From an uncultured Bacilli bacterium (GTDB lineage: Bacteria > Bacillota_I > Bacilli_A > RF39 > UBA660): 51,669 nucleotides of DNA. The position numbers were made by a program, and so were the translations under genes. Location: contig CAKPFM010000009.1 of NCBI GenBank assembly GCA_934153945.1, positions 1-51,669 of the forward strand, in the 5' to 3' direction. Below are positions 33,558-42,035 of this stretch, in pieces. Position 1 is the stretch's first letter, and each line of letters begins with the position of its first letter. Under the pieces are notes generated by a model that saw nothing but the letters and a program-made list of their open reading frames with translations, was not told where the DNA came from and did no database searches.

Positions 33558-33914
33558 ATGGCTTATAGAAAATTAGGTAGAACTTGTAAACATAGAAGAA
33601 GTATGTTAGCAAATTTAACTAAAGACTTAATTATGAATGAACGTATTGAAACTACTGAAACAAGAGCAAAAGAAGTAAGAAAATTTGTTGATAAAATGAT
33701 TACTTATGGAAAAGATGGTTCACTAGTTTCAAGAAGAAAAGCTTTAGCGTTTATGCAAAATGATACAGAAGCTACTAAAAAAGTTTTTGATGATTTAGCA
33801 AAACGTTATGCTAATCGTAATGGTGGATATACAAGAATAATTAAACTATCTGAAAGAAGAGGAGACGACGCTTTAATGGTAGTTTTAGAATTAGTTGAAG
33901 GAGATGCTGAATAA
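33558..33914 (+). CDS. rplQ: 50S ribosomal protein L17
   Basis: The last gene of the superoperon. The 118 residues include YRKLGRTCKHRRSMLANL and GGYTRIIKLSERRGDDALM, characteristic of L17. ACGGAGGA lies before the ATG. The terminator surrounds the stop codon. The ecfA/truA/rplM/rpsI genes that often follow in Bacilli are not here. Confidence 0.96.
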   Translation: MAYRKLGRTCKHRRSMLANLTKDLIMNERIETTETRAKEVRKFVDKMITYGKDGSLVSRRKALAFMQNDTEATKKVFDDLAKRYANRNGGYTRIIKLSERRGDDALMVVLELVEGDAE

Positions 33915-33924
33915 GCATCTTTTT
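33902..33924 (+). terminator. Terminator of the S10-spc-alpha operon
   Basis: AGATGCT (33902-33908) pairs perfectly with AGCATCT (33914-33920), then a T-run. The rplQ stop (33912-33914) lies in the loop and the first base of the 3' arm. Confidence 0.8.
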
Positions 33925-33927
33925 AAT

Positions 33928-33956
33928 TTGACAAAATTTTTATCATGTGATAGAAT
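33928..33956 (+). promoter_or_regulatory. Promoter of the tyrosine kinase-phosphatase pair
   Basis: Consensus TTGACA (33928-33933), 17 bases, TAGAAT (33951-33956), immediately after the operon terminator. Confidence 0.75.
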
Positions 33957-33986
33957 AAGCGACATATAAAGAAAAGGGGAAGTTTT

Positions 33987-35375
33987 ATGGAAGAAGAATT
34001 AAATGTAAATTATTTATTTGATGTATTAAAAAAATGGTTTTTACTAATTTTATTATGTACTTTAATAGGCCTAGGTGGTGCTATATTCTATGGATATTCA
34101 TCTCCAATTATATATGAAAGTTCAACTACTTTATATGTAGAACCACAAGTTAACTCAAGTATAGTAGACTATGAAGGAATTCTTACTAACAGTAAGATGA
34201 TAAAAACATATAAGCAAATATTAAAAAGTAGAAAAATAACTGAAAAAGTAATAAATAATTTAAAATTAAATATTTCATATGAAAATCTTTTAAACATGAC
34301 AACAATTAATACAGTATCAGATACAGAAATGTTATCTATATCAGTAAGAAGTGAATATTATCAACAAGCACCAATAATTGCTAACGAAATAGCAGCTGTA
34401 TTTATTGAACAAATGAAAGAAGATATGGGAATAGAAAATATAGTAGTAGTAGATGAAGCAATCGAAAACTTAACTCCTGTAGAACCAAATATGATAAAAT
34501 TATCTATTCTAGGGTTAGCTGCTGGTATATTAGTTGGATGTGCATTTACTTTTCTATTAGATTCAATGGATAACAAAATAAAAAATCATGATGATGTAAA
34601 AAAATACTTAAAAATTAAAACAATTGGTATGATTCCAAATTATAATGTTATAACTGAACAAAAAAAGAAATTAAATAGTATTAATTCAGCAACAAATATA
34701 AAAATATTAGATGAACCTAACAATATAGCATCAGAATCAATTAGAATGTTAAGAACAAATTTAAATTTCATGGATTTAAAAGTAATTAATGCAGTATCAA
34801 CAGTTCCAAGTGAAGGAAAAACAGAAGTACTAACAAATTTAGCTTTATCATTTGCTTTGCTTGAAAAAAAAGTTATTTTAATAGATTGTGATTTAAGAAA
34901 ACCAAAAGTTCACAAAAATTTCGGACTATGTCGTGGTATTGGTGTAAGTGATATAGTATTATCAAAAAATACTATTGACTATAGGGAAGCAATTCAAACA
35001 TTTAAAAAGAATAATGTTTCAATTGATATTTTAGCTGCTGGATCAAAAGTATCAAATCCTTCAGAATTAATAAATTCGAAAAGTTTTGCTAATTTAGTTG
35101 ATAAACTAAAACAAGACTATGATTTAGTACTAATAGATTGTCCACCAATATCATCAATGACTGATGGTATGCTAGTATCATATTTAAGTGATGGTACAAT
35201 ATATGTTATAGAATCTGAAAGAACAGACTATCAAGTTATAAGAAGTTGTATAGATGAATTAAAAGCAAACAAAGCATTTATTTTAGGAGCTGTTTTAACT
35301 AAAGTAAATATTAAAAGTCAAAAAAAATTATATGGTTATAAATACGATTACTATTATGCAAGCTATGACAAATAA
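33987..35375 (+). CDS. Wzz/CpsD-type tyrosine kinase (fused)
   Basis: A 462-residue single-chain bacterial tyrosine kinase with a chain-length-determinant region. An N-terminal Wzz domain is framed by membrane helices at about 17-37 and 166-188. A BY-kinase domain follows with the variant Walker A PSEGKT (274-279, Lys278), Walker A' ILIDCDLRKP and Walker B LVLIDCPP. The tail is a tyrosine cluster with seven Tyr in 15 residues, the usual autophosphorylation site. In many Bacillota these two parts are separate proteins (CpsC and CpsD). Such pairs control polysaccharide export, but no polysaccharide genes are nearby. Confidence 0.9.
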   Translation: MEEELNVNYLFDVLKKWFLLILLCTLIGLGGAIFYGYSSPIIYESSTTLYVEPQVNSSIVDYEGILTNSKMIKTYKQILKSRKITEKVINNLKLNISYENLLNMTTINTVSDTEMLSISVRSEYYQQAPIIANEIAAVFIEQMKEDMGIENIVVVDEAIENLTPVEPNMIKLSILGLAAGILVGCAFTFLLDSMDNKIKNHDDVKKYLKIKTIGMIPNYNVITEQKKKLNSINSATNIKILDEPNNIASESIRMLRTNLNFMDLKVINAVSTVPSEGKTEVLTNLALSFALLEKKVILIDCDLRKPKVHKNFGLCRGIGVSDIVLSKNTIDYREAIQTFKKNNVSIDILAAGSKVSNPSELINSKSFANLVDKLKQDYDLVLIDCPPISSMTDGMLVSYLSDGTIYVIESERTDYQVIRSCIDELKANKAFILGAVLTKVNIKSQKKLYGYKYDYYYASYDK

Positions 35376-36081
35376 TATAGTTGATATTCATTCTCATCTA
35401 ATATATGGAGTAGATGATGGAGCAAAAACATTAGAAGATAGTATTAAAACTTTAGAATTACTAGAAAAATTAGGAATAAAAAAAGTAATTTGTACTCCAC
35501 ATATATGTCATGGAGAAACAAACCATATAATTAAAATTAAAGAAAATTATTTAAAAATAAGGGAACTGGCTAAACAAAAAAAAATAGAATTATATTTAGG
35601 AACAGAAATTTTAATTACTTCAGAAACAACTCAATTATTATTAAGAAAAAGATTACGTTCTTTAAATGGCTCAAAATATGTACTTGTAGAATTTAAAAGA
35701 AGTGAACATATGGAAGAAGAAAAAGCAATATCATTATTAGAAGATATAATTGATATTGGATTTAAGCCAATACTAGCTCATCCAGAACTATATGTAAACT
35801 ATAGAAATATAAAATTTATAAAAAAATTGAAAGAAATTGGTGTATTACTACAATTAGATGCTAGTAGTATATTAAGAAATAAAACAAAATTAAAAATATA
35901 TAATTATAGCAAAAAACTATTAAAACATCACTATATAGATATAGTTGCTAGTGATAATCATTCAAATAAAAATAGAAATTATAATGTTTTACCTCAAGCA
36001 TACAAATATATAAGTAAAAAATATGGTAAAGAATATACCGAATTACTATTTTGTATCAATCCAAAAGAAGTGTTAGACTAA
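35365..36081 (+). CDS. PHP-type protein tyrosine phosphatase (CpsB/YwqE family)
   Basis: A metal-dependent phosphatase that removes phosphate from the kinase encoded upstream. PHP motifs are visible: DIHSHLIYGVDDG (His9, His11 from the chosen start), TPHICHG, AHPELY and ASDNHS. The start is uncertain: ATG 35365 overlaps the kinase stop by 11 bases and places the DIHSH motif near the N-terminus as in relatives, but none of the three candidate ATGs (35332, 35356, 35365) has a clear site, so translation is probably coupled. About 238 residues. Confidence 0.88.
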   Translation: MTNNIVDIHSHLIYGVDDGAKTLEDSIKTLELLEKLGIKKVICTPHICHGETNHIIKIKENYLKIRELAKQKKIELYLGTEILITSETTQLLLRKRLRSLNGSKYVLVEFKRSEHMEEEKAISLLEDIIDIGFKPILAHPELYVNYRNIKFIKKLKEIGVLLQLDASSILRNKTKLKIYNYSKKLLKHHYIDIVASDNHSNKNRNYNVLPQAYKYISKKYGKEYTELLFCINPKEVLD

Positions 36082-36092
36082 CCACTTCTTTT
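36063..36092 (+). terminator. Terminator overlapping the phosphatase stop codon
   Basis: AAAAGAAGTG (36063-36072) pairs perfectly with CACTTCTTTT (36083-36092). The stop (36079-36081) lies in the loop. Confidence 0.75.
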
Positions 36093-36093
36093 A

Positions 36094-36122
36094 TTGATTT
36101 TATTTAATTATTATTATATAAT
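36094..36122 (+). promoter_or_regulatory. Promoter of the pilin-like gene
   Basis: TTGATT (36094-36099), 17 bases, TATAAT (36117-36122), 21 bases before the ATG. Confidence 0.65.
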
Positions 36123-36143
36123 CAATATAGATAAGGTGATAAT

Positions 36144-36743
36144 ATGAAAAAAGGATTTACTTTGGTAGAATTAATAGCTACTTTAATAATATTGGCATTA
36201 GTATCTTTAATAGTTGTCCCAAATATAGATAAAAATTTAAGGAAAATAAAGGCTGGAATTACAGAAGTACAAAAAGATGCAATTATAGAAGCTGCTAAGT
36301 ATTGGATGCAAGATAATGAGAATTTAATGCAAACTTGTGGTACTAACTATGTAGCACTAAAAGATTTTAAGGATAAATATTTAGAAGAAAAAGTGTTTAA
36401 AAATACTGAAGAAGCAACTTATTATGAAAATTTATTTGTTGAAATAAAATGTGAATTAATAGAAGCAGATGAAAATAATAATTCAAATTATAAATATTCA
36501 TATACTTTGTATGATAAAGATGAAAAATTATTATATCTTTTAGCCGAAATATATGTCAAAAATAACTCTATGACAACTACTAAAACTTTATCAACATCAG
36601 ATTTAGTTTCTTATTTACCAAGTGATTTAATGTATTTAAAGGAAAGTAATACTATTAAAAGTATTGAATCAAATAAAACAATTACATCAAAAGTAATAGC
36701 AACATATGAAAATGGTGGATATACTTTTAGTATTGAAAAATAA
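36144..36743 (+). CDS. Type IV pilin-like (pseudopilin) protein
   Basis: The N-terminus MKKGFTLVELIATLIILALV has the prepilin peptidase motif (cut after Gly4, before FTLVE with the conserved Glu) and the long hydrophobic assembly helix. The remaining part of the 199-residue protein is polar and not recognisable. Such proteins form type IV pili, competence or type II-like filaments. No prepilin peptidase, ATPase or platform gene is in the window, so it is an orphan here. AAGGTGA precedes the ATG. Confidence 0.82.
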   Translation: MKKGFTLVELIATLIILALVSLIVVPNIDKNLRKIKAGITEVQKDAIIEAAKYWMQDNENLMQTCGTNYVALKDFKDKYLEEKVFKNTEEATYYENLFVEIKCELIEADENNNSNYKYSYTLYDKDEKLLYLLAEIYVKNNSMTTTKTLSTSDLVSYLPSDLMYLKESNTIKSIESNKTITSKVIATYENGGYTFSIEK

Positions 36744-36752
36744 AAGATATAG

Positions 36753-37547
36753 CTAACCAAGAGCTACATCTAAAATCATCATTATAGAAAAACCAATTAA
36801 TGTAAAAAGGGCCATAACTTCCTTTTTTTTATTTGTTTGACTTTCTGGTATCAATTCTTGTACAACTACATATATCATTGCACCAGCAGCAAAAGCTAAT
36901 AAAAATGGTAAAAGTAATCTAATTTTTGTTACTAATATAGCACCTATAACAGCAGATATTGGTTCAACTATACCACTCAATTGTCCAAAGAAAAATGCTT
37001 TCTTCATACTCATGCCTTCTCTTCTTAATGGTACACTAACAGCAGTACCTTCAGGAAAATTTTGAAGTCCGATTCCAAGTGCTAATATAGCAGCGCTTGC
37101 CGTAGTAGCACCTTCAAGACCATATGCAAGTGAACCAAAAGCAACTCCAATAGCTAATCCTTCAGGAATATTATGCAATGTTATGGAGAAAATTAACATT
37201 AAACATCTTTTAAAACTATCTTTTCTTTTAGAAAGAGTTTTATCAAAATGATCAAATAATTTGTCACCAATAAACAATAGTATACCACCACTTAAAAAAC
37301 CAGTAGCAGCAATAATCCATGCACACATATTCAAATTATTAGACATTTCAATACTAGGTTCTAAAAGTGACCAAAATGAAGCAGCAATCATTACACCAGC
37401 AGCAAATCCTAACATAGAATCCATAATTGTTTTATTTGGCTTTTTAAATATAAATACAATAGCAGCTCCTAATGCGGTAATACTCCAAGTAAAAATAGTG
37501 GCAATTAAAGCTTGAGTAATATGATTTAAACTGTAAAAAAATTCCAT
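36753..37547 (-). CDS. ZIP-family metal transporter (ZupT-like)
   Basis: A 264-residue membrane protein with about eight hydrophobic segments and the metal-path motifs HNIPEGLAIGVAFGSLAYG and LQNFPEGTAVSVPLRREG, split between two helices. ZIP proteins import zinc, iron or manganese; bacterial ones can be broad. GGAGGG precedes the ATG on the minus strand. It converges on the pilin-like gene and diverges from yvcK. The metal is not predictable. Confidence 0.9.
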   Translation of the reverse strand: MEFFYSLNHITQALIATIFTWSITALGAAIVFIFKKPNKTIMDSMLGFAAGVMIAASFWSLLEPSIEMSNNLNMCAWIIAATGFLSGGILLFIGDKLFDHFDKTLSKRKDSFKRCLMLIFSITLHNIPEGLAIGVAFGSLAYGLEGATTASAAILALGIGLQNFPEGTAVSVPLRREGMSMKKAFFFGQLSGIVEPISAVIGAILVTKIRLLLPFLLAFAAGAMIYVVVQELIPESQTNKKKEVMALFTLIGFSIMMILDVALG

Positions 37548-37647
37548 CCAATCCCTCCAGCACTATCATAATATGTAATTGATAAAATACTGTATAGGCA
37601 TATATGTAATTATTAAATAAATATAGTATAATATAATAGGTGATAAA

Positions 37648-38586
37648 ATGAAAAAAGTAGTAGTACTAGGTGGAGGAACAGGAATGTCTACCTTGCTAAA
37701 GGGATTAAAATTATTTCCACTTGATATAACAGCTGTAGTTTCAGTATGTGATGATGGAAGAAGTACTGGAAGATTACGTGAAGAATTTAATATTCCTGCA
37801 GTAGGTGATATTAGAAAAGTAATTGTTTCCTTATCAGAAACAGAACCATTATTTGAAAAACTGTTAAATTATCGTTTTAAAACTACTAGTGATTTAAATG
37901 GACATACAGTAGGGAATTTACTATTAACGGCGCTAATAAATATTAATGGCAATATGAGTGACGGAATAAAAACAATAGAAAAGGTTTTAAAATTAAAGGG
38001 AAATGTCTTACCACTTACAGAAGATTCTCCAATACTAGTAGCTGATATGAAAGATGGAACTAAGATAATTGGTGAACACAATATAACGGAAACTAAAAAA
38101 GAAATAAAAAAAGTATATTATAAAGATGTACCATCAGTAAATCCAGAAGTAATTAAGAAAATTAATGAAGCAGATTTAATTATTTTGAGTATGGGAAGTT
38201 TATATACAAGTATTATTCCAAATTTATTAATAAAAGAAGTAATCAATTCAATAGATAAAAGCAATGCAAAATTAATGTATATTTGTAATATGATGACACA
38301 ACCAGGAGAAACTGATAGATTTAAAGTTAGTGACCATATTAATACTATTAATAGTTATTTAGGAAAAAAGAAAATAGAAATTGTTATAGCAAATAAAGGT
38401 ATTATTTCAAAAGAAATATTAAAAAAATATGAAACAGAAGAACAAAAAGAACAAGTAATATTAGATAGAAAAAATATCAAAAATATTAAATTAATTTCAG
38501 AAAATTATGTTACAATAGAAGATAATGTTATTAGACATAAAGTAGATCAATTATCTTTAGATATATATGGATATTTGATTAGATAA
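37648..38586 (+). CDS. yvcK: YvcK/MgfK family protein
   Basis: A CofD-like protein with the Rossmann motif GGGTGMSTLLKGLK near the start, CDDGRSTGRLREEF, and CNMMTQPGETD in the middle. In Bacillus it is needed for growth on gluconeogenic carbon and for cell-shape control, and binds UDP-sugars. The 312 residues are typical. A TATAAT with no good -35 is at 37627-37632. whiA follows after 10 bases; rapZ, normally first in this trio, is not adjacent. Confidence 0.92.
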   Translation: MKKVVVLGGGTGMSTLLKGLKLFPLDITAVVSVCDDGRSTGRLREEFNIPAVGDIRKVIVSLSETEPLFEKLLNYRFKTTSDLNGHTVGNLLLTALININGNMSDGIKTIEKVLKLKGNVLPLTEDSPILVADMKDGTKIIGEHNITETKKEIKKVYYKDVPSVNPEVIKKINEADLIILSMGSLYTSIIPNLLIKEVINSIDKSNAKLMYICNMMTQPGETDRFKVSDHINTINSYLGKKKIEIVIANKGIISKEILKKYETEEQKEQVILDRKNIKNIKLISENYVTIEDNVIRHKVDQLSLDIYGYLIR

Positions 38587-38596
38587 GGAGGTAACT

Positions 38597-39499
38597 ATGT
38601 CATTTACTAGTATAGTTAAAAATGAAGTAAGTAAATTACAATTACAAGATATTGAAAATATATCAGAATTATCAGCTTTAATTAGAAATATAGGTACAAT
38701 AAATGAAACAATAAAAATAACAAGTGAAAATGCTAGTGTGACAAGAAGGGCATTTAATTTAATAAAAGATAAATACAATGTTACATCTAATATAATAGTA
38801 AGACGAGGTTTTAATTTTAATAAAAATTATATTTATATATTGGAAATTACTCATAAAATTGAGCAAATAATAGAAGATTTATCATTAGAAAGTAATATTC
38901 CAAAACAATATATATATGATGATCAAGACTTAACAGCATCATATTTAAGGGGAGTATTTTTAGGTGTTGGTTCAATTAATGATCCTAAAAAATCAAGATA
39001 CCATTTAGAATTTTTAGTAAATAATTTAGAATACGCTAAATTTATATCAAACCTTTTAAATAAATTTGATTTAAATAGTAAAGTAATTAAAAGAGAAACA
39101 AAATATATGATATATATAAAAGAAGCTGAAAAAATAGGAGATTTTTTAAAACTTATCCAAGCTACAGAAGCACTATTTTATTATGAAGATATAAGAATAT
39201 ATCGCGATCATAAAAATATGACAAATAGACTAAATAATTGTGAACAAGCAAATGTAGATAAAACTATAATAACAGCTGCAAATCAAGTAAAGGAAATCGA
39301 AAAAATAATGGATTCAGGTGGTCTTGATTTATTAGATTTAAAAACAAAAGAAGCAGCAATCTATCGTTTAAAATATAAAGAAGCATCATTATTAGAATTA
39401 AGTGAAATTATTAGTATAGAAACTGGCAATAAAATAACTAAATCAGGATTACATCATAGATTTAAAAAAATAAGTGATTTAGCAAGTAAAATGAAATAG
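38597..39499 (+). CDS. whiA: WhiA-type DNA-binding regulator
   Basis: WhiA proteins pair a homing-endonuclease-like LAGLIDADG domain with a C-terminal helix-turn-helix. They affect division and chromosome segregation in Bacillus and sporulation in Streptomyces. Here SFTSIVKNEVSKLQ starts the protein, YLRGVFLGVGSINDPKKSRYHLE marks the LAGLIDADG part (split within residues about 114-138), and SLLELSEII to KSGLHHRFKKI the HTH. 300 residues. AAGGAGGT precedes the ATG. Confidence 0.94.
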   Translation: MSFTSIVKNEVSKLQLQDIENISELSALIRNIGTINETIKITSENASVTRRAFNLIKDKYNVTSNIIVRRGFNFNKNYIYILEITHKIEQIIEDLSLESNIPKQYIYDDQDLTASYLRGVFLGVGSINDPKKSRYHLEFLVNNLEYAKFISNLLNKFDLNSKVIKRETKYMIYIKEAEKIGDFLKLIQATEALFYYEDIRIYRDHKNMTNRLNNCEQANVDKTIITAANQVKEIEKIMDSGGLDLLDLKTKEAAIYRLKYKEASLLELSEIISIETGNKITKSGLHHRFKKISDLASKMK

Positions 39500-39507
39500 G
39501 TGATTAT

Positions 39508-40188
39508 ATGTATGAAGAATTGCAACAACAATATAATTTGTTATCATTAGAAGATAAAAATGCACTATTAATTTATAAATCACGCTTATTTGATTTTATA
39601 AATAGAATTGATTTAATATTATATAATGAAAAATTAAAAGAACAATATAGAGATAAATACGAAAAATTTAAAAAAATAATAAGTATTCCAGAAAATAATT
39701 TTATAAGATATAGTATATTTAATAGTATAAATTTTAATACATATAACTTATTTTTAGAATCTATAAAAACAATAGAACAAAGAATATTAAATATCCAAAA
39801 AATAAAATTGACAACAGATACAAAAGTATATAGAGCTGTGACAGTAAAAGATGAAAGTGATATACAAAAAATATCAACTAGTAATCTGATATCTACAAGT
39901 TTAGATATTGAAATAACTGATTCTTTTTATACATACAATGGAAAAGATATTTTATATCAAATAAATTTATCTAAAGGGACATATTGTTTAATAGTTCCAT
40001 ATTCTATAAAAATATATGAAAAAGACAATAAACAAATATTAAAAATAGAAAATAATGATTCACAAAAGGAAATAATATTATTTAAAAATTTATTAAATTA
40101 TACAATAATATCTAATCAATATTTAAAAGATGAAAATCTTATAATTGCTAAAATAGAAACGTCATACAATAAAAATATTACAAAATGA
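39508..40188 (+). CDS. ADP-ribosyltransferase-like protein
   Basis: This 226-residue protein resembles ART exoenzymes of the R-S-E class by motif: VYRAV (Arg109), ISTSLD (Ser129-Thr130-Ser131) and QKEIILF (Gln186-x-Glu188), in the right order. The QxE form is that of C3-like or Asn/Gln-modifying enzymes. The first 100 residues are helical and charged; no signal peptide is visible, so it is probably cytoplasmic. AGGTGA precedes the ATG, eight bases after whiA. No neighbour looks like an antitoxin or immunity gene. Identification is from motifs only, and the 20-residue Arg-STS spacing is short. Confidence 0.55.
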   Translation: MYEELQQQYNLLSLEDKNALLIYKSRLFDFINRIDLILYNEKLKEQYRDKYEKFKKIISIPENNFIRYSIFNSINFNTYNLFLESIKTIEQRILNIQKIKLTTDTKVYRAVTVKDESDIQKISTSNLISTSLDIEITDSFYTYNGKDILYQINLSKGTYCLIVPYSIKIYEKDNKQILKIENNDSQKEIILFKNLLNYTIISNQYLKDENLIIAKIETSYNKNITK

Positions 40189-40237
40189 AAAGACATAATA
40201 AAAAAAATATAGTATAATAGTAAATACAGGTGATAAT

Positions 40238-40678
40238 ATGAAAGTAATTTTTATAAAAGATTTAAAAGGTCAAGGAAAAAAAGACGAAATAAAAGAAGTA
40301 AAAGATGGATATGCACAAAATTATTTAATAAAAAATGGTTATGCAATAAAAGCATCTGATAGTAATATGATAAAATTTCAAAAACAAAAAACAATAGAAC
40401 AACTAGAAGAAAATCTTTTAGTGAGAGAAATGGAAGATTTAAAGAAAAAATTAGAAAAAGAAAATTTTGAAATAAAGGTAAAAACTGGCAAACAAGATAT
40501 GATGTTTGGAGCAGTATCAATTAAACAAATAAAAGAATTATTAAATGAAAAGGGTTATAAAATAGATAAAACTAAAATAAGTGTAGATCATCAAATAACA
40601 AGTTTAGGAATACACAATGTAAATATAGAACTACATAAAAATGTAATAGCAACAATAAAAATAAAAGTAACGAAGTAG
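40238..40678 (+). CDS. rplI: 50S ribosomal protein L9
   Basis: L9 has two globular domains on a long helix and helps keep reading frame. The 146 residues begin MKVIFIKDLKGQGKKDEIKEVKDGYAQNYL (split here), with the KxGYAxNYL signature at about 23-31. A TATAAT (40213-40218) precedes it. The usual gdpP gene upstream is replaced by the ART-like gene. dnaB follows directly. Confidence 0.95.
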   Translation: MKVIFIKDLKGQGKKDEIKEVKDGYAQNYLIKNGYAIKASDSNMIKFQKQKTIEQLEENLLVREMEDLKKKLEKENFEIKVKTGKQDMMFGAVSIKQIKELLNEKGYKIDKTKISVDHQITSLGIHNVNIELHKNVIATIKIKVTK

Positions 40679-40687
40679 GTGATGAAA

Positions 40688-42034
40688 ATGGCAGAAAAAA
40701 TAATACCACATAATATAGAAGCAGAGCAATCTGTAATTGGAGCAATGTTTTTAACAAAATATGCTCAAGAAAGAGCAATGGAAACTTTAACAAGTGATCA
40801 ATTTTATTTGGATGCCCATGGTAAAATTTTTAATGCCATTAAATCCTTATCCGAAAATGGTAAACCAATAGATATTACAACTATATCGAATGAATTAGAA
40901 ACAAGAAAAGAATTAAAACAAGTAGGGGGTATGGACTATTTACTTAAAATAGCAGATATTGTACCTCTCGCAACTAATATAGATGAATATATAAAAATAG
41001 TAGAAGAAAAAGCAATCCTAAGACGATTAATAGATGCAAATATCAAAATAGAAACTGATTGTTATGAATCAACAGATTCTGTTAGTGATATTCTAGATAA
41101 AGCAGAAAGTACAATTTTAAATGTTGTAAAAACAAGAAAAGGATCTGAATTTAGAACTATTCAAGACGTATTATTTAAAACACAAGCAAATTTAGAAGAA
41201 CTATCAAAAAATAGAGGGGAAATAACTGGCCTTAGAACAGGATTTAGTGAATTAGATAGAATAACTTCAGGTCTCCATGAAAATGAACTAATAATTATAG
41301 CAGCTCGTCCAGGTATGGGTAAAACTGCCTTTGCTTTAAATTTAGCCGTAAATGCAGCTACATTAAATGGATCTACAGTAGCTTTATTTAATATGGAAAT
41401 GGGTGCTGAACAACTAGCAACACGTATGTTATCAAGTGTAGGTCAAATAGATAACAATAAATTAAGAAGTGGTAATCTAGAACATAATGATTGGAAAAGA
41501 GTAAATGAAGCAATAAGTCGTTTAGCTGATACTAATATTTTTATGGATGATACACCAGGAATGACAATAGGTGAAATAAGAGCTAAATGTAGAAGATTAG
41601 CTAGTAGTGAAAAAGGATTAGGAATAATTATAATTGACTACTTACAATTAATTACTGGTTCTACAAAAGGAACAAATAGACAACAGGAAATAGCAGAAAT
41701 ATCACGTTCATTAAAAACAATGGCAATGGAATTAAATGTTCCAGTAATTGCTTTAGCGCAATTATCACGTAGTGTAGAACAAAGAGATGATAAAAGACCA
41801 ATCCTAAGTGATTTAAGGGAATCAGGATCTATAGAACAAGATGCCGATATTGTAGGATTTTTATATAGGGAAGATTACTATACAAAACAAATATCTATAG
41901 ATGAACATACAAGTAAAAGTACACTTATACTAGCAAAACATCGTAATGGTATAACAAAAGACATTGATTTAGTATTTAAACTAAATACAAGTACATTCTT
42001 AGATTATCAAAATGAGGAAACAGTAGGTGAGTAA
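40688..42034 (+). CDS. dnaB: Replicative DNA helicase DnaB/DnaC
   Basis: The hexameric helicase that unwinds DNA at the fork. The 448 residues contain the N-terminal hairpin domain (PHNIEAEQSVIGAM) and the RecA-like domain with Walker A RPGMGKTA (207-214), followed by IIDYLQLI and DLRESGSIEQDAD. ATG 40688 is preferred over GTG 40679, which is part of the AGGTGA site. It overlaps the end of nothing upstream but shares eight bases with the next open frame. Confidence 0.95.
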   Translation: MAEKIIPHNIEAEQSVIGAMFLTKYAQERAMETLTSDQFYLDAHGKIFNAIKSLSENGKPIDITTISNELETRKELKQVGGMDYLLKIADIVPLATNIDEYIKIVEEKAILRRLIDANIKIETDCYESTDSVSDILDKAESTILNVVKTRKGSEFRTIQDVLFKTQANLEELSKNRGEITGLRTGFSELDRITSGLHENELIIIAARPGMGKTAFALNLAVNAATLNGSTVALFNMEMGAEQLATRMLSSVGQIDNNKLRSGNLEHNDWKRVNEAISRLADTNIFMDDTPGMTIGEIRAKCRRLASSEKGLGIIIIDYLQLITGSTKGTNRQQEIAEISRSLKTMAMELNVPVIALAQLSRSVEQRDDKRPILSDLRESGSIEQDADIVGFLYREDYYTKQISIDEHTSKSTLILAKHRNGITKDIDLVFKLNTSTFLDYQNEETVGE

Positions 42035-42035
42035 T

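Noticed and set aside
36744..36772. Terminator between the pilin-like gene and the ZIP transporter
   Set aside because: The stem has an internal A-C mismatch and no clear T-run, so it is not listed as a feature.
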